Assembly: GCF_002920915.1 (NCBI RefSeq)
Contig: NZ_PQVF01000001.1
Coordinates: forward strand, 310,001 to 374,000
From: Solitalea longa
Lineage (GTDB): Bacteria; Bacteroidota; Bacteroidia; Sphingobacteriales; Sphingobacteriaceae
Reading direction: 5' to 3'
Length of the DNA: 64,000 nucleotides
Shown here: in pieces, positions 62,102 through 64,000 of the stretch
Numbering within the stretch: position 1 is the stretch's first letter
Layout: each line of letters opens with the position of its first letter
Program-made: the position numbers and the translations under genes
Notes under the pieces: model-generated
Databases searched by the model: none
Seen by the model: the letters and a program-made list of their open reading frames with translations, nothing else
What the model was told of the DNA's origin: nothing

Positions 62102-64000
62102 ATGAAACTTCGTCAGATATTAAAGACACTTTCATTTCTTTTCGTTTTTTCAATTTCATTAAATGTTGCAACCTTTGCTCAGGTTCCCGATTTAAGTGAT
62201 CTTTCTTCTGTTAAAGTTGACAATCTAACTGATGATCAAATTCGTCAGTTTATAGTGCAGGCTAAGAAAAGTGGTTATACCGACACGCAATTGGAACAGT
62301 TGGCTTTGCAGAAAGGAATGCCATCTTCTGAGATTGCAAAACTTCGTAAACGAATAGATAAAATTGGTGGTTTTGAAGAAGTTCAAAATGGAGCAGCCGG
62401 TAGTGCGAAAGTTTCTGATAGTCAAACCCGTGAGTTTGATAAAGATGAATTGGTTGATAATCCAGATGGTACTCCTCAAGGCCAAAGTAAAATTTTCGGT
62501 GCCGAAATTTTTAATAATAAAAGGTTAACCTTTGAGCCTAATCTTAAAATGGCTACCCCTCAAAATTACCAGTTGGGTCCAGGTGATCAGCTTGTTCTTG
62601 ATATTTACGGTGTTTCAGAGGCTAATTACCAGCTGACGGTTAGTCCCGAAGGTTCAATTCGAATTCCATATGTTGGTCCAGTGACTGTAAGTGGATTAAC
62701 TATTGAGCAAGCCAGAAAAAAAATCACTAATCAACTGGCAAGTGTTTACCAGGGAATGAAATCTGGTCAAACCTCAGTTAATATTACACTTGGAAATATT
62801 CGTTCAATTAAAGTAGTGATATTGGGAGAAGTGCGACTTCCGGGTACCTATACGCTTCCATCTTTAGCAACGGCCTTTAATGCTTTGTATGCCTCTGGTG
62901 GTCCAAATGAAAATGGGTCATTCAGGAATATTAAGATTATAAGAAATAGTAAAGTTGTTTCGGTTATAGATGTTTACGATTTCCTGATTAACGGGGATCA
63001 AAGTAAAAATATCAGACTGCAGGATCAGGATGTCATTAAGATTAGTCCTTATGAAACGAGAGTTGAGCTTGTAGGAGAGGTAAAAAGACAGGGGTTGTTT
63101 GAAGTAAAACCAAATGAATCATTGGCGGATGTTCTGAAATTTGCAGGAGGTTTTACAAATGAGGCCTATCGACAAAATATAAAAGTAGTTCGAAATACAG
63201 CTAAAGAGAAAAGTGTGGCTGATGTTTCTTCCGATTTATTCGCAATGTTCACTCCTCAAACAGGAGATATCTATACAGTCGAAAGGGTTCTGGACCGTTT
63301 TTCTAATCGTGTCCAAATTAATGGTGCTGTTTTTCGCCCAGGGAAATATGCTTTGGAAGAAGGTATGACTTTAAGCCAGCTTTTAATTAAAGCTGAGGGG
63401 ATCCGTGAGGACGCATTTACGAACCGGGGGGTGATTTATCGATTAAAAAGTGATCTTAGTCCTGAAATTGTTTCATTTAATGTGGCCGATATTATTTCAG
63501 GTAAAACAAGTGATATTGTGTTGAAAAGAGAAGATGTTGTTACAATTTCTTCAAAATTTGACTTAAAAGAGAATTATACGTTTTCTATTCAGGGAGAGGT
63601 GCAAAATCCGGGAGTTTATCCTTATGCGGAGAATATGCGTCTTGCCGATCTTATTTTGTTAGCCGGAGGATTGCGAGAAAGAGCATCTCTTAGCAGAATT
63701 GAGATCTCTCGCAGGCTTAAATCGGTAGACTCTTTGTCTAATAATGCCACTACAGCACAAGTATTTCAGTTTTCTTTAAATAAAGAGTTGACTGATTTAG
63801 GCGGTGCCGGAAACTTTATTTTGGAACCTTTTGATGAAGTTAGCATACGGCCCGCTCCAGGATACCAGGTGCAAAAGAATGTGAGGTTGGAGGGTGAAGT
63901 CCTTTATCCAGGATTTTACGCTATTGTTAACAAAAATGAGCGAATATCAGATGTTATTAAGCGTTCAGGAGGTTTATCGCCAATTGCTTATTCTAATGGA
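62102..64000 (+). CDS. Wza-type polysaccharide export protein with SLBB repeats, 3' end outside window
   Basis: Outer-membrane/periplasmic export protein for capsule or exopolysaccharide; 633 residues are visible with no stop before the edge. It has a signal peptide (LSFLFVFSISLNVATFAQ), a coiled N-terminal helical region (DDQIRQFIVQAKKSGYTD), and the Poly_export domain (NYQLGPGDQLVLDIYG, then VSPEGSIRIPYVGPV, SGLTIEQARKKI). Several SLBB repeats follow (VVILGEVRLPGTYTL, VELVGEVKRQGLFEV, VQINGAVFRPGKYAL, FSIQGEVQNPGVYPY, VRLEGEVLYPGFYAI). Bacteroidetes versions are about 800 residues, so most of the gene is here. A chain-length regulator/kinase gene is expected next. Confidence 0.93.
   Translation, partial: MKLRQILKTLSFLFVFSISLNVATFAQVPDLSDLSSVKVDNLTDDQIRQFIVQAKKSGYTDTQLEQLALQKGMPSSEIAKLRKRIDKIGGFEEVQNGAAGSAKVSDSQTREFDKDELVDNPDGTPQGQSKIFGAEIFNNKRLTFEPNLKMATPQNYQLGPGDQLVLDIYGVSEANYQLTVSPEGSIRIPYVGPVTVSGLTIEQARKKITNQLASVYQGMKSGQTSVNITLGNIRSIKVVILGEVRLPGTYTLPSLATAFNALYASGGPNENGSFRNIKIIRNSKVVSVIDVYDFLINGDQSKNIRLQDQDVIKISPYETRVELVGEVKRQGLFEVKPNESLADVLKFAGGFTNEAYRQNIKVVRNTAKEKSVADVSSDLFAMFTPQTGDIYTVERVLDRFSNRVQINGAVFRPGKYALEEGMTLSQLLIKAEGIREDAFTNRGVIYRLKSDLSPEIVSFNVADIISGKTSDIVLKREDVVTISSKFDLKENYTFSIQGEVQNPGVYPYAENMRLADLILLAGGLRERASLSRIEISRRLKSVDSLSNNATTAQVFQFSLNKELTDLGGAGNFILEPFDEVSIRPAPGYQVQKNVRLEGEVLYPGFYAIVNKNERISDVIKRSGGLSPIAYSNG

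Noticed and set aside
1-64000. Mobile element, prophage, defence island, riboswitch, tRNA or rRNA
   Set aside because: No transposase, integrase, toxin-antitoxin, restriction or Cas gene, no conserved RNA structure and no tRNA-like cloverleaf could be recognised by eye.

Overview
The window looks like chromosomal DNA from a Bacteroidota bacterium, most likely Sphingobacteriales (Pedobacter/Solitalea-like). Reasons: SusC/SusD pairs, a hybrid two-component system regulator, many secreted proteins and lipoproteins with Bacteroidota-type signal peptides, TAnnTTTG -7 promoter boxes, few Shine-Dalgarno sequences, and family proteins largely confined to this phylum (DUF2480, DUF3109, DUF5777, DUF6427). 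The genus is an inference. I see no rRNA, tRNA, CRISPR array, transposase, integrase or phage gene.

Layout. 1-3.4 kb: the start of an RND-efflux adaptor gene (minus strand, cut by the window edge) divergent from a TonB-dependent receptor and a small periplasmic protein. 4.3-8.6 kb: an orphan lipoprotein, a CsbD-like/ClpS pair, an S41 protease, a ThuA-fold protein and a small zinc-ribbon/RpoA-CTD-like protein. 8.7-24.1 kb: a complete polysaccharide utilization locus with GH43, a one-component HTCS sensor, SusC, SusD, a SusE-like lipoprotein, GH53 endo-galactanase and GH2 beta-galactosidase. The GH53 plus GH2 pairing points to beta-1,4-galactan (type I arabinogalactan, pectin side chains). 24.2-36 kb: an accessory stretch of small stand-alone genes: three SRPBCC proteins, GlxA/AraC and Crp-type regulators, an MBL hydrolase, a methyltransferase, a DUF3995 protein, two tandem OmpA-like proteins, a low-complexity secreted protein and some hypotheticals.

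36-58.9 kb is mostly core metabolism and envelope: fabD, folE and queD (pterin/queuosine precursor), mqnB and mqnD (futalosine menaquinone pathway) tightly coupled to an unknown gene and a signal-less M23 peptidase homologue, a polysaccharide deacetylase, uvrB, a DUF5777 barrel, upp, a YjjG-type nucleotidase, a DinB-like protein, an LpxH-like phosphoesterase with a glycosyltransferase, purQ, coaX, an outer-membrane barrel, lptC, a PpiD/SurA-type foldase, and DUF2480, DUF3108 and DUF3109 proteins. From 58.9 kb to the right edge lies the start of a surface-polysaccharide cluster: rmlA, a PGI/PMI-type isomerase, gmd and a Wza-type export protein cut by the edge.

How the genes work together. In the PUL, galactan is cut at the surface by the GH53 lipoprotein, bound and imported by SusE/SusD/SusC, and reduced to monosaccharides by GH2 and GH43 in the periplasm, with the HTCS sensing an oligosaccharide. 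The end of the window supplies nucleotide-sugar precursors (dTDP-glucose, GDP-4-keto-6-deoxymannose) and the export channel for a capsule or exopolysaccharide.

I found no convincing wholly new system. The observations most worth following are a 56-bp perfect palindrome between fabD and folE with two imperfect palindromes nearby, a strong hairpin between susD and susE, a start codon buried in a 12-bp inverted repeat, several -7 boxes that would give leaderless mRNAs, and the mqnD-coupled pair of unexplained genes.
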